Shown one piece after another: positions 1 to 12,149 of a DNA stretch of 64,000 nt. Within the stretch, counting starts at the first letter, position 1. Every line of letters starts with the position of its first letter. Origin of the DNA: Spirometra erinaceieuropaei (lineage: Eukaryota > Platyhelminthes > Cestoda > Diphyllobothriidea > Diphyllobothriidae). The stretch covers positions 483,264-547,263 of the forward strand of contig CACRXP010000087.1 of the NCBI GenBank assembly GCA_902702965.1, given 5' to 3'. Made by a program: the position numbers and the translations under genes. The notes under the pieces were generated by a model. The model ran no database searches and had not been told where the DNA came from. It worked only from the letters and a program-made list of their open reading frames with translations.

Positions 1-1011
1 ATACAGATCACACAAACTGGGCGTGGAATCGGTACTTGTTCACTTTTCATTTAGCCTAAACCTGCATTGCATTCGTTTGTAACCTTGGTATTCCGTAGCT
101 GCCAGGTTATTGACACTCGCAGAAACCAGTGGAAAATGTGGGTACTCAAGAATAATCTCCCAAAGTTCAGAAGCTGGCTAAAATACGTTGATCAACGCAC
201 CCAGGCAGAAGTTGACGGGATATAATTCCACCAAAATATAGTCTTTCATAGTGTCTACTTATTTTGTTTAGGTAGCGTGGTATACGCTATCAACAATTTC
301 TTATGTTTACTGACATTAACAGTGTCCTTCAAGAAATTATGGGTGGAGTTTTAAGTTAATTATGCAGCAAAAATGGTGGAACACGGACATGGGAAGCCCC
401 CTAATGCGGGTGGTCTCACATCAAATTATGCGGAAACTATAGTTAATGCTAAGGATGGGATCAGGGTTAAATTTAAGGTTAGGTTTACTGCTAGATTATA
501 GGTAGGGTTGGAACACGACATTAGGTACCCGTTCTGGAACTTAGTGCAAGGCCACCACTGTTACGGTTGAGGATGTATTTCCGTGACTTCCAGTATAAAA
601 GGATGTTTGAGCCGAATGCCTGTGTTAATGTAGCAAACATGCAACAACCAATACCATCGTAATCGAAATGCTTTGGCAGAGAATAACCAGAAATTATTCC
701 TAACATATACGAACCAAATCTGTAGACACGATAGAGAGATACAGTTCTTGGGGGTCCCGAATTCTCTAGTCGAAGGAGTACTCAGAGCTATTAAAATTGC
801 ATACATTTAATGATGTATTTTAAAAAGCCAAAATATCCTAAATCACTTGCCCGACCTTGCAGAAGTATATGTGCATATCGGCTGCTTAACATCCGCCGAA
901 GTCCATCAACAAGATTCCCACGAGCATAAGCAAAATGAGAGCTTTCGAGTTGTTCGAGATGCGATTAGCCGAAAGCGAAGGCAATTTGGTATGAACTAGT
1001 GTTTGAGATGA

Positions 1012-1045
<34 letters not shown>

Positions 1046-2473
1046 GGTGGTGGTGGTGGTGGTGGTGGTGGTGGTGTTTTGGAAGTAGTTGCCGGAAGCT
1101 CCGATGCTGATGGGGAGGGACTGGTTTCTGAGTAAGAACCAGGATCTCGAACATACCGCCTAATGCCTTTATGCAGGATTCTTCAGTCTTAAAAAAGAAT
1201 GCTGCTATTACTGACGTCCATGGAGACCGCCGAGTCCAGAGTTCTCCTGAAACCGGCCTGGTCGTCTTGAAGTGTTCAATGTTCTCTATCAGTTACCGGA
1301 ACTTTCAGTCTCTGCTTGCATGCCCACCACGACTAATAAAAGATGAACGTTATCGAAAGCCGTTACTTATGTCCCTATCTCAGAACTTATTTATCCAAGA
1401 TGACTATTATTAACCCATTCACAGACTGATCCTAGCATGGAACCATATAGCCTAGGAGACTTTATTCTGACTGTGAAGGCCTGCGATGACTGCGCCTCTG
1501 CTGAATAGAAAACATCGTCAATGAAGTACTCCTTTCAAAAATACCAGACTATTAATTTGCAGATAAGTGGTCATTTTCCACACCTTTTCTAGGCAGGGCC
1601 GAAAAGGAAATTTAGAGGTAGGTTAAATTTGTCACGATTGTTGACCGAAAAACCAGTTTGGAGGCTGCTTAAATCTTTAGGAAGTATGAGTAAGATGCCA
1701 GATAACTTGCCTATAAATAGGGGTTCGTGGCTAGAGTTGAATTAATGTTAATGGTGGGGTTAAGGTTAGCATTGTGGAACTGTGTGTCCATTTACCTGAC
1801 TGGTAATGACACTTTTAGCAAGAAACTAAAGAAATCATGATTACTTTGGGACAGCTGTAGTTATCTTTTCGTAATTTCGGGCGCAAAAAATCTTTTTGAC
1901 TGGCAGGATGGTCGATTTGGATCCAAAATTATGGTCTGTTTTTAACTGGCTAGCTTTAAAACGTATACTACATGAGAAAATAGTTTTGCGCATAGCGCAC
2001 GGGGTGTTTCTCCAACCATCCGAAGCTCAGCCGTCATGTTCATCAGTTTCGCACACTTCTGCACGTTTTCCCAATATCCACGGCAGGCTTTTTAACTACT
2101 GTTGCGTAGTCAACCTCAACACAATGTCACCAAACCGTGGAGGAAAGTTAAGAGCCTTAGAGCCTAATCACGCAGGATAATGACAGAGAGTTAAGTTAAT
2201 CACATAAATAGGATTAGGAAGTTCTGAGTCGTCTGGAACTTGATCGAATCTGTACACTTGGATACACATCCCCACGTTGTTATCGCAACGTTTAAGATTT
2301 TGGCTCTAGAGTCGCTTGAAAACAATTCCGTTTGTCGAATGTTTTGCCTTCCTTCCATCAGTTGGTCTGGAAAGACCCATCACCCGAGGCAAGATATCTC
2401 TCGTTGACTTTTATTTACATATACGAGGAACTAACATTTTTCATACGTATTGATGTGTATCATAAAAGGACAG
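1..2473. other. No supported gene
   Basis: Contains degenerate TTAGGG-like words (455-520, 1735-1780) and a microsatellite (1006-1076). Frames at 521-806 and 1896-2180 show no family signal. A C2A exon of the synaptotagmin was looked for and not found. Confidence 0.6.
1006..1076 (+). repeat. (GAT)n(GGT)n microsatellite
   Basis: About 8 GAT units followed by about 15 GGT units, upstream of the synaptotagmin exons. Confidence 0.98.
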
Positions 2474-2745
2474 TGACCTGAGCGATAGTCTCAGCCGTTT
2501 GAGCGGAGCCTCACACCGCATGGGCTCAAGACTATCTCTGCGTTCAAAGCGCAGCAGCACCAGTTCAAGGTCTGCGGAGGCGCCACCGCAGCAAACCGTT
2601 GCAGAGAATGTGGCAAAGAGTAAGAATGCCAACTGGCCGGAATTACTTATCGGTTTGAGCTACAGTCAGCAGACGGGCAGGCTAAACATCACCGCAGTGA
2701 AGGCCAGTAAGCTGAAGATTCCCGGCGCTCCGAGTGCCATTCCGA
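2474..2745 (+). CDS. Synaptotagmin-14/16-like, exon n-2 (linker and start of C2B)
   Basis: Open frame from an AG acceptor ending at 2473 to a GTAAGT donor at 2746, finishing in phase 1. It encodes about 90 residues: a Ser/Arg-rich linker, then the start of a C2 domain with the motif ELLIGLSYSQQTGRLNI (first beta strands of a synaptotagmin C2B) and VKASKLK. No Asp follows in the place of calcium-binding loop 1, where SDPY-like residues usually stand. The wording of this strand and of the C-terminus fits the Syt14/Syt16 branch (Ca2+-independent membrane-trafficking proteins) better than Syt1. The acceptor is the least certain edge: the frame is closed by a stop at 2463-2465, so the exon must start after that. 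Upstream exons (TM and C2A) are not recognisable in 1-2473. Confidence 0.8.
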
Positions 2746-3159
2746 GTAAGTCATGTTTTAAGTATATTTCGGCTATGAAATTACTACTTAAAAATATAGG
2801 TAGGCGTTTATTTTACATACCAATAGCTTTGCCGTATACACAACGTACGTAGAAACACTGGTTGTTCAGGCACTTTATTGGACAAAGTTGTTAGTGGTCA
2901 TTTCCTCCGTTTTGCTCTTGTAAAGACGGTTTTTAATGCTAGAAGACTTTTTGACCGTACTCCTTTTCGGTAGTGATACTAGGAGACAGTTGGTCTGCAA
3001 GCCACCCCTGTCCTGGTAAGCGGTGGTGAAGAGCCAAGCAGGCCATAGGCAGATCAGAGTGCTTGTTGATACTGCAGGATTTAAGCAGCCGCTATCTTAG
3101 CTTCGCCAGCAATGAACCAACTGTCAGTACAAGCTGTGTTTATTGTTACTTGACTATTA

Positions 3160-3340
3160 TTACCGACAAAGACAAGGGATGGTGGAATGGCCATTTTTAG
3201 ATCATTAGCCGTCGTCAGCCAGTCATACCTAACCCCGAAGTGTGGAACACCTGAGGCTCGACTGGCTGACGATGGCTACTAAGTCAGAAGTGGCCATTCC
3301 AGTCTCTCTTGGCTTTGTCGGTAATAACATTCGGTAATTT
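3160..3340. mobile_element. SINE body pieces, inverted, in synaptotagmin intron
   Basis: Minus-type TTACCGACAAAGACAAGGG (3162) to CACCTGAGGCTCG (3261), then plus-type CTGGCTGACGATGGCTACT to CTTTGTCGGTAATAAC (3331). A further plus fragment (CGGTCGGTGAGCGCCCC) is at 3650-3780. Confidence 0.7.
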
Positions 3341-3369
3341 GTGGTTTGGTAGCCCCAGCTGATGGACAC

Positions 3370-3460
3370 AATATTGTTGGGACTGGGGTTAGGGGTTAGG
3401 GTCAAAGGTTAGGATTAGGGGTTATAGTTAGGGGTTAGCGTTAGGATTAGGGATTTGCGT
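3370..3460 (+). repeat. Degenerate TTAGGG-like tract
   Basis: GGGGTTAGGGGTTAGGGTC and variants for about 90 bp, within the synaptotagmin intron. Confidence 0.75.
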
Positions 3461-4423
3461 AGCTATTTCTCAACCATTGAAAGTACAACCACGCACTCCC
3501 AATAGCTTTTCTTTTGCATACAACTACTTAACCTCGTTGCCTGTGCGTTTCCCGACTTCACCTGTAGAAACCCTATAACTACCGTTCCCATATTAGAGGT
3601 GATCGGGGTTTGTTTGCTTCAGGTGGGGCTACCAAACCACATTCGACCTAACCTTCTGCCTATATCATGAGTCACTGTGCGGCTGTTGGTTGGGTTCGAA
3701 AGGGAGTCCTTAAGGCACAGCGGGACGAATGAGTCCCGTAAAAAAACGGTCGGTGAGCGCCCCTCTACCATTGTAACTTGATTATCCAAAATCACATCCA
3801 CATTACTGTTTGGTGTTGAAGCATCTTTCTTGTAGTTGCCGGCAATTTTCCCCAAGCCATCTGCATGTTCCGTTGTTACGAGTCTGACGCTTATCTGGTA
3901 ATCGCCCCTCCGGATATAATTATTTGCTCTTCTGGTTCATTGTGTGCTGGGAAATTTATGTGTGTGCCCTGAGAACGATTCTAATCACTGTCCCGAGGTG
4001 TCTAAACTTGGTCTCACATACACCACTAGTAGATGGATTTGATTGGCCGGTGATCTATGCTCTCACTCATTGGCACAACTGATACCTAGCGACGAAGACC
4101 TTGAGGAATCAGTTGGCCCTGAAAATCCCGGCAACTGACGAACACATCGACGAGCACGTGACCTGAGAAGTTAAAAATACACTTCTTCGGCGGTCGCATA
4201 TAAATAAGTCGGGGTCACTAGCACTGGGCTTGTTGTCGGTCTTATCTACGGAAGGGCAGTGAATAGCATACTATTCTCTTTCGGTATAAGTGGGACGGTT
4301 TAAAAGTCAGTTTAAAAATCGGTCAGTTACTCTGATCATGGTTAATCAATCTGAAGTTAGTAGTTGCTGTCATTGGAACGACCTCTTTGTACCTGATGAC
4401 TTCTGTTCTGATTCCCCCTTCAG

Positions 4424-4636
4424 AAACCTTTATTTCGGTATCTCTCATGGCAAAAACCGGAGAAAAGATTACTGCCGCAAAGACGAAAGCCGCACACACT
4501 TCGTGCAATCCAGAGTACGGTGAGAAGTTTTCATTCGAGGTTCCTGCCGTCCAAATAAACAATGTTGTGCTCTTTTTCCGCGTCTACCACAAACACAAGG
4601 TACACAAGGACGAGAACATTGGGTGGTTCGCAATTG
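4424..4636 (+). CDS. Synaptotagmin-14/16-like, exon n-1 (core of C2B)
   Basis: CCCCTTCAG acceptor at 4415-4423 and GTAAGA donor at 4637. The exon enters in phase 1 (A from the previous exon plus AA gives Lys) and leaves in phase 1. It encodes FISVSLMAKTGEKI, then a Lys/Ala-rich strand, NPEYGEKFSFEVP (the conserved NPxYNExFxFxVP region of C2B) and ENIGWFAIG. In loop 3 the positions that are Asp in calcium-binding synaptotagmins are His (YHKHK), so Ca2+ binding is unlikely. The intron before it is 1678 bp and contains inverted SINE pieces and a TTAGGG-like tract. Confidence 0.88.
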
Positions 4637-4733
4637 GTAAGAGAGTCCCGCATTGACCTTGACTTTTTACATTGACTTTCAACCGCCCGGGGGGTCATTA
4701 ACTTACAGCCCTAATGATTGAAATATCCTTCAG

Positions 4734-4840
4734 GTTGCTCAAACTCCGGAAGTGAGGAGGAAGCCCACTGGAGAGATATGCTAGCAGCCAGTGGACAGGA
4801 GATAATGCGTTGGCATACGCTGAATGAAGATGTGCGTTAA
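4734..4840 (+). CDS. Synaptotagmin-14/16-like, last exon (C-terminus of C2B)
   Basis: ATCCTTCAG acceptor ends at 4733; the split codon G+GT gives Gly. It reads CSNSGSEEEAHWRDML, then ASGQEIMRWHTL, and stops at TAA 4838-4840. The HW...RWHTL ending is the hallmark of the synaptotagmin C2B C-terminal helix and WHxL motif; the Ser-Gly-Glu-Glu-Glu stretch before HW matches the Syt14/16 type. The intron from 4637 to 4733 is only 97 bp. No clear AATAAA follows within 200 bp, so the 3' UTR end is unknown. The three exons together give about 196 residues, i.e. only the C-terminal domain of a longer protein. Confidence 0.9.
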
Positions 4841-6047
4841 GGCAACAGGAGGGCCGGGCACCACAGAGAGCTCAGATCATCATGAATCTACTTCGTCTGA
4901 CCGAAATTATTCTGCTCTAACCTTTCCAAAACGACCCTTGGTACTTTTCACAAGCCCTGATCTTCTTATTGTTTTGCATACTTTTAATATATGGATTTTC
5001 ACCCTTCGAGTTTCTTCGTTTGCCGTAACTGAGACTCCTGTATCGTTAACTATATAATGTTTACCGTATTCTTTTCCGATTGCGACTCAAAGTCTAGGGA
5101 ATATATGCTAATTGCGGACAGCAAGTTCAATGAGCTGCCGTCAGCCCCAACTTCACTAACCATTAACTCTATTTTATCCTCCGGGAAGCAGGCATTTTCC
5201 ATCATCAGTCGGTCTAATCGATATTTGGATGATACTTTAGGATGCAAACATGAATTCTCTGGCAAATGAGCGTTTCTAGGGTCCAGCGCTCTGCTAATGA
5301 GTCACGAGTTTGTTGTCTAGCCGGCTGTCATTGGGAATATTCAGTACTGTTTGATAGGTGATCCCCGATCAGCTTATGTGGTGCGCACTCTTCGTTGCGC
5401 CCTGGGGCTCAATCTGGGCGCACTGCAGACAGTCGCAGAGCGAGGAAGACTGAAACGGTCATTTCTGGCTTATTAGTAGTCCTTAGCCAGCCATACCCAG
5501 TCCCAGCTTCTTCAACCCCTGTGGCTCTAATCCGCGACCTGTTGGCTAGAATTCCAACGTCCGTATGTGGCGTAATGTGATCGACAAGCGCCCCTCTACC
5601 ATTGTTAACATACCCGATCGCAACCGAAATGACAACAGTCCTGTCGCCCAGTGGCTATGAGCGTTGGACGTCTAACCGACAGGTCGTGGGATCTAGCGAC
5701 AGGCGTTGCAAAACTGGATTCGGATGTCAATCAATGAAAACGGTTGATAAGCCAAAAATGGTCCTTCCAGTCTCCCTAGTCTAAGTCAATAATGTTTGGA
5801 TAATTTGGGTTTCGGACACAAACTGCCCTAGTCATTCAGAGTTGAGTTCCACGCTCTTTGCCAGTATCCCTTCTTACATCATCACTGGTTGATATGTGAC
5901 CGGGTTTAAGGACACCAGAGTGAACTCAAAAACGCAAAGGAACGAAACTTTTCCTTAATGGATGCTCTGTTCACGATAATCTTTCCCTCAAATGTATTTT
6001 TAAAATCTCAACGCCCTGGGGTAACCATGAATTAGGAACTGTGTTTA
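4841..6047. other. Downstream of synaptotagmin; no further gene
   Basis: Presumably 3' UTR at first (no AATAAA seen), then unique-looking sequence with overlapping short frames at 5050-5270, then the SINE pieces at 5.44-5.80 kb. Confidence 0.5.
5440..5800. mobile_element. SINE pieces, inverted, downstream of synaptotagmin
   Basis: 5455-5560 is minus-type (GGCTTATTAGTAGTCCTTAG, GCGACCTGTTGGCTAG); 5575-5785 is plus-type with a diverged head (GTCGCCCAGTGGCTATGAGC, TCTAACCGACAGGTCG). Both clearly old. Confidence 0.65.
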
Positions 6048-7044
6048 CTAAAGTAGGTGGGCTAACTCATGAAATGTCAACCGAAATTCCGGAACGTGTC
6101 TTCGTTTCGAAAAAAGTAATTAGATGAGGTTGTAAAACTCATCATCGAGCAACATTATTCTATAATAATTCAGTTACCTCGTAATGCCGGCTATCAAATA
6201 ATCTTCGTTTCGGCTGCATACAGAAAGATACTCTTTAAAAAGTGACTACATAATTACCATTCATTTTTCCCATTGATTTTCAATGCCCTTCAAAATTCAA
6301 TTATATATCATGAAAAATATGCATACAAATAATGATTCTTTTAATCATTTGGTAGAAAATTACATTTTCTTCCAATTTCACTTTCGAAGGAAGGGTATAA
6401 TTTGGTTTTTAAAAGTATCTAATTGTGAGACTTTTTAATACCGCGAAATAGCCGTTCATAAAACGACATTTCTCTGCATTTGCCAATGTGGCTTGTAAAG
6501 TTAACAGCACAGCTCAAATCCACTGATATATTTTATGAACCCCATACAGTCACCTCTTAATATCGTAGAGAAATGTATGGTATTCCGTACGAGAAAATTA
6601 TACAGCTTATAGATTGGAAAACCTAAATACAAGTGCAACGGCAGGTTGAGTTCAAAATTATTCTGGGATTGGAAAAGCTTTTGAAAACCGAATTATACCC
6701 TTCCTTCGCGTATAAAATTGGAAGAAGACGTATTTTTCTGCCAAAAGAAAATAGAATTAATCTTTTATGCATATTTTTCACGAAATATAATTGAATTTTT
6801 TAGGGCATTGAAAATCAATGAGAAAAATGAATGCTACATAAGTAGTTACTATTTAAAGAGTGTAGTTTTTGCATGCAGCTGAGAAGAAGTTCATTCGAAA
6901 TCCGGCATCCTGAGGTAACTGGCTTATCGCAGAATTATGCTGCAGGGTGATTAGTTTTACAGCACTGCTTAATTAATCTTTTCGAAACGAAGACGCATTT
7001 CGGAATTTCGGTTGATATTTCATGATTTATCCCACCTACAATAG
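6048..7044. mobile_element. Foldback MITE copy, ~1 kb
   Basis: Left end TAGGTGGGCTAACTCATGAA near 6054 and the mirror end TTTCATGATTTATCCCACCTA to 7038; the arms pair along much of their length (e.g. 6100-6430 with 6660-6980). Same subterminal sequence as the copy at 18.1 kb (GAAATGTCAACCGAAATT), but more diverged, with a different terminal block. No coding capacity seen. Confidence 0.85.
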
Positions 7045-7289
7045 CAGTCTATTTGCTTTGAATGGTGATGGGTCGGGCAACTGCAGAGCTGCGTGTCGCC
7101 CTTCTGGGCCTCAAGGACTGCAAACGTCGGCTATGTCAAGATCAGCAAACCCTGGCCTTCGGCGCCTGTTGTGCGTTGGCAATCCTATGGCATCTGGTTC
7201 CTTGCCGGCAGATGCGTTTGCGCCCTGGATGGGTATACAGGTCGTGCGCATGGCTGCCCAGTCATCCTCCTCTTTCTGACCCGTTTTTT

Positions 7290-7600
7290 TGTTGGTCAGT
7301 ATCCTGGCCAAGTGTTTTTTTGGAAGCAGGGGGTGTGGTGGTATGCCTAGGTGCGCGTACGGCCGTGCCAGCCATCTGCGCCCTCTTCCATCTCTGGTCA
7401 CCCTGATTAGGCCTTGAAACCGGGCCTAGGCGGGAGAGAAGGAGAGAGTGCAGTAGATGCTGTGCAAGCCTACCCCCATTATGAACTAGTCAATACGCAA
7501 GTCACCGATGCTTGCTTCACCTTGCCGTGGAGCACAAGGTGGACATCGTCTGGCTCAGCGGTCGAACTTCCGTCCACCGTGTCAGTTCACCGGGGCGCGG
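7290..7600 (+). repeat. Dispersed GC-rich repeat (~300 bp), plus copy
   Basis: Key words in order: GGGGGTGTGGTGGTATGCC, TAGGTGCGCGTACGGCC, CGGGCCTAGGCGGGAGAGAA, GAGTGCAGTAGATGCTG, GGAGCACAAGGTGGACATCG. Related copies: 51370-51620 (+), 48830-49080 (-), 35770-36130 (-), and parts at 23.95, 28.87, 30.6 and 45.95 kb. The frames seen within it are chance; no function known to me. Confidence 0.7.
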
Positions 7601-8800
7601 AGAAACTCACAATTCCTCAAAGCAAAGTAGATACCCGAACTTATCTGTTACCATGGTGATGGTCTAACGACACCTTAAAGAAACACCTTTCTTGTACAAT
7701 TGTCTTTCTGGACATCCCGGTAAATGGATTAGTAAAAAGAAGTGAAGCTGGGGCCATCTTTCTATCCTTTTTAAGTCACTCATGTACGAGCATTAGTCTC
7801 TGCATCTCTGCCATTAGGCAATCTGAGAAGGGACAAGCTGTAAGCACAGTGTGGCTGCTATTTGCCTATTCCACTGGCTCTTTCCTGAAGAGCAAGTTAT
7901 GTCGGCCAAATTTTGATGCCTAGCCAAAATGTGCACAAGATACGCCAGAAGGGGTTGGGAGAGGAGAGGGTCGGCCGAACCCGGCGACCGGAGGAGCAAA
8001 TAGACAGCCCTCTAGCCGGCAGCTGTCGCACCGACCTCTGTCAGAATTCCTTCCATCAGGACGTCCGCTTGCAATGACATTCAGGTCGTTAAAAGGAGTC
8101 GAATGCAATCAGGTAGACTCCTTACAGAACCCCCAGTGGTCGCGTCCTACAGTTAGCTAGCCAGACGGGCGTATGCAAGTTTCAGTCGGTCACTTACTCC
8201 AAGTCCTCATCCATCTCTTTTTGTGCACTCGTCCCTTTCTTCTCCACCCCCTCCTCCACCCGCTACGGACTGAGGGGGGCCTGGATAAATGACCATCTGT
8301 CTATTACTAGTTTACTTCCTTGGTATCAAAGATTAATCTTAAGTGCTATCTGCGTGCGTGTATTAGCTTCGGTAAGGGAGGCAATTCATGGAATACGCCT
8401 AAACTATACAAAAACAACTAATTTGACTGCACCTGGTCCAAATGCATAAACCAAAACACCCATTTGCATAATGCACGACCTTCCGTTAGACGAAAATGCA
8501 AGATAAGCACTGATAGTAAGATTATGTTAGTTAGAAATAACAATTCTATTAGGGAAAGCGAAAACGCCAAAACTGCAAATAATTCATGTGGAGTACAAAA
8601 AGTCTGTCCATGTAAACAACTGAGCAGGTAAAACAGCATAAACACAATAACGTTTAAAAGTAGTGATTTCAGCCTTTTGCAGTTTGGTAGCTAGTCGACT
8701 GGCTAGTATTGTGCTCCAAAGGGGTTACATGAGAATTCAACGCAATCCTGTAGCGACAAAGCAGTGAAAATGTGTACTCAGAGCGCTGCAAGCATTAGGT
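7601..8800. other. No supported gene
   Basis: A minus-strand hydrophobic frame at 8418-8645 (LSLIELLFLTNIILLSVLIL) is noted, but it has no motif and no recognisable splice partners. Confidence 0.5.
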
Positions 8801-9109
8801 CAAATTCCGAGTTGCAAGGAGAAGACAAAAGTCACCAGATTGAGGGGTTTCATTCATACGGAAACCTGAGTTGTCTTCTCAGGCGACAGTGGCCGCTGGT
8901 TAATTCAGGGCTGGTGTTGACTGTGTAGCAGCACAGCTGTGAGAATGTGTGTAGTCTGCGAGCCACAATTATCAAGTCAAATCTGAGACTGGAAGAAGAC
9001 TAAAGGCTACAGAATGAGGGGTTTATTGTGCACAGAACCCGGAGTTGTCCTCTCAGGCGGCAGTGGCCACTGGTGAAGACAGGGCTGGTGTTGACTGCGT
9101 CCAGTCAGA

Positions 9110-9735
9110 CTTGAGAGTCCCTGAGATAGTGGTGGCTGCCGCTTTTGTGGGCTCTTGTGCCAAGCTCAAGTGGTGTCCAGTCAGTGTGCGTTGCATTTGC
9201 CGAGGGGTGGTATCCCAGTGGCTTCGGTTGCGGTTGCAGGGAGAGGTGCGTTCAAGTGGCCTCATAGGCAGCTGCGGCTGTGCGGACGCAGGTATGCCCG
9301 AGCTGTCGGTCGTGCGACTTCAGGTCAGCGTGTCTGGAACGGCTCACTGTAAAAGGGTGAATGACCTTGAGACAGCGAGGTCTTGAACAATTATGCCAGA
9401 CCGGTCATGAGGGCTGCTCGCTGCAACTGCATCTTGTCATGCCTGAGAGTCCTTGCGACAGTGGTGGCAGTTTCATTTGTGTGGGCAATCTGAAGGGATG
9501 CCCAAGGAGTGCCCGAGGGGTGGTGTTGAAGTGGCTTATGTTGTGGTTGCAGGCGGAGGTGCCTTCAAGTGACCACATAGGGGGCCGCGTCTGTGTGGAC
9601 GCAAATGTGTCCGAGCTGAAGTCAGTCGAGTGGCCGCAGACCAGCGCGCCGGGGACCGTTCGCTTGACGCCACTTGACACAACGGGGCCGTGAATTGTCA
9701 CATGCCAGACTGGCCATGATGGCTGTCTTGTCAGA
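9110..9735 (+). repeat. Tandem duplication, period ~310 bp
   Basis: 9115-9425 and 9430-9735 share, in order, CCTGAGA/CCTGAGAG, AGTGGTGGC, CGAGGGGTGGT, GTGGCTT, TTGCAGG, TTCAAGTG and CCAGACYGG at offsets of 309-313 bp, with about 65-70% identity by eye. Both copies keep an open frame over the shared part on each strand (plus: RGVVxxWLxLxLQxEVxSS), which may be chance. 8.81-9.10 kb holds a separate two-copy direct repeat (GAGGGGTTTCATTC / GAGGGGTTTATTG; CTGGTGTTGACTG), period ~180 bp. Confidence 0.65.
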
Positions 9736-9759
9736 GGTGTGGTCAAATAAGCCGCTGAC

Positions 9760-11050
9760 GATCTCGCTTGATTTCTGGGACAGGGATTTCAGAGAAACAA
9801 GAGTTTCCATCAAGTTGTATGCCGAGAGGACTGTTGAAATAGCGTAATTGTTACTCCTACCCAGTCAAGTTAGACTGATTGCATCAAGCGCAATATGAGC
9901 ATTTTTGCATTTGTGATATTTGCAAGTGCACATTATCTATATAGCCGCTAATTCACTTTTGCTATTGCAGGAGACGGCCTTTCCCGCACTCAAATCTTCT
10001 GTATTGGTGTGAGAATAAAAGCAACCTTCAGGGTGTTTATTTCCGGTCCACCTAGATTATGTAATCTATCTACCCTGTAAGTTACTCAGAGGTGCAGGTC
10101 TACTATTCTCCGACCGCAACAGTTTATCCATGACCGTGGTGAGACTCCCTGCTTCAGTCATCCAGTCTATTGTGAAAATCTGTCTAGGGAGGCAAAAAAT
10201 ATATATTAATACGCCTAAATTGGAGTGTTTGCTAAATGCTATAATTACTTCCTCCCTCGCTGGGTCACGCTGACCGGGGGGTTTGGAGTGGCCCCACTTT
10301 GAGCGCCTGTCGCAATGGTGGGCCTCTCACAAGTGATCGCACATGCATAATCGTCTTTTAAACCGGCCAATAAGATTCAAGGTCGAGTTCGCCGTGCACT
10401 GGCTTAAGACGTTTGGACGCATTCCTTGACGGGCACCGGGTGCGCCGCTCTCGTAGCGCCAGACGTGCTCTCGTCTGGCTGCTAGCTCCTCCCAGCCCCT
10501 TCTGTACAGAATGCATCAGCCTTTCAGTTGGCCTCCACCTCCTTTCCCCAGCTGTTCTTCTTTTCAGAATATTATATATATATGTATAATCCTTCCATCT
10601 GGCGTCCACTTTCTCTTTCCATTCAAGACCGGGCCTCAAGATCGTGGTAGCCAGGATCTCACATTTGCGGCTTAGGCTGTGGTCTGTTTTCCCGGGCCTG
10701 TATTTGCAAGCAAGGTTGACTGAAATGTGTTCACACAGAGTGCACTTTTTTATACTCTTTAATTGAGGCTCGCAACGCCAGCTTCCGATGAGATTAGCAG
10801 CGCTTTTCTTGGCGGCTGCATTCGCGAAGCGCTTGAGTGTGAAACGATGCGGACAACGAGCTACTGCTCCCTGCCTGTTAACCGAAATTCTGAAATCTGC
10901 ATGATCAGAAGGAATTACGGTAGGCGTTGGGTACGCTGTCCTGGTTCCAAGTGTGGGCGCATTGTGGGCATTGCAAGTAAAGTAAGCCGAGCGAGCATGC
11001 TGAAATCATTCGTGGTATGATAATTAAGGTAAAACAGAAAAGGGCAACTT
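9760..11050. other. No supported gene
   Basis: Mixed sequence; frames at 10358-10639 (-) and 10763-11020 (+) have no recognisable features. Short (TA)n-like patches at 10196 and 10572. Confidence 0.5.
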
Positions 11051-11059
11051 GAGTATTCG

Positions 11060-11375
11060 TTCTAGAGGTAGTGTTATTTCTAGGGTTTGGGTTAGTGTCA
11101 GGCTGAGAATTGAGTTTAGTGTTAGAGTTTGTGTTAAATTTAAGTGTTACGCCTAAAGTTAGGGTTTGGACTGCTGTTAAGGTTTACGTTTAATGTTAAG
11201 TGTTAGGGCTAGAATCCGGATCAGGGTTAAGATTAGACTAAGGGTTAGGGTTACGGTTTGTGGTAGGTTAGGGACTAGGTTTAATGTTAAGTTTAAGGGT
11301 GAGTGTTAGGTTTATCATTACGTTAAGGATTACGTTTACTTTTGAGGTAACGGTTAGGTCTACCGTTGGGTTTGA
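11060..11375 (+). repeat. Degenerate TTAGGG-like tract, ~300 bp
   Basis: Repeated words such as TTAGGGTT, GTGTTAGAGTT, GTTAAGTGTTAGGG with much drift. Shorter tracts of this kind at 455-520, 1735-1780, 19985-20060 and, on the other strand, 32610-32690. No gene. Confidence 0.7.
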
Positions 11376-11879
11376 GGCATTGCTGCCCCGCGTTTCCTGT
11401 CAGTCAGGTTTTTTGAGGGGATTCTGGGCTTCTTTCAGTCTCGCGGAAGATTTGTCCTACACCAGGTTGCCTTTCCGTTTCAGCCTTGGCTACTTCCCCC
11501 CTAACGATCTCAACATTCCTCTTCGGTGTACTTTACTTTCAATACCCAGATTGCGCTTACACATGGGACCAGGAGATCGTACTCGAACCTTGCCGAGATA
11601 AGAAAATTAGAAGGAGCATTCAATAAGCCGTTTGACAGTAATGCATCAGTAGGACATATGCCAGTTGAAGTATGCATACTACCTATAACTCTCTGTTTTA
11701 TGAGCATGGCATGTCTCGTTCCGTACGAACGATCGGTGAGCGCCCCCTACTATTGTATATTCCCGATCGAAACCAACAGGGCAACGGGCTCTTGGCCCAC
11801 TGGTTAAAAGCCGTGGACTTATAACTGTGCGGTGACTGCATTCTATAAATACTACAGCCCCTTGTGCATGAACCAGCCG

Positions 11880-12120
11880 TATCTGCTTTCGTCTCTGATG
11901 ATAGGTTCGAGCAGGAATCCGAAACGCCAGGCTAACAAAGCTCTTGTCCCAGCGATCGTGCCTGCTTCTTCAAGACTGCTTCCTGGGATTCGTCTCTTCG
12001 CTTCTATTGGTAATATCAATTATGACAGATGGGCTTTCACTGATCAGGTTACGGAACATGCACGCTTCGTTGTCCCTTGGGGTTCATACTAGAACCCTCA
12101 CAGCGACTGGAACGAGCATG
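11880..12120 (+). repeat. Retroelement-tail fragments and a small inverted repeat
   Basis: GTCTCTGATGATAGGTTCG and CCGAAACGCCAGGCTAAC (11893-11940) match the tail described at 24.3 and 29.8 kb. Just after it, GATGGGCTTTCACTGATCAG (12030) and GGAACATG have inverted partners at 12117-12150. Confidence 0.5.
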
Positions 12121-12149
12121 TTCCGTAACCTGATCGGTGATCGCCCATC

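Noticed and set aside
11060..11375. Telomere end
   Set aside because: Words are degenerate and interstitial, with ordinary sequence on both sides.
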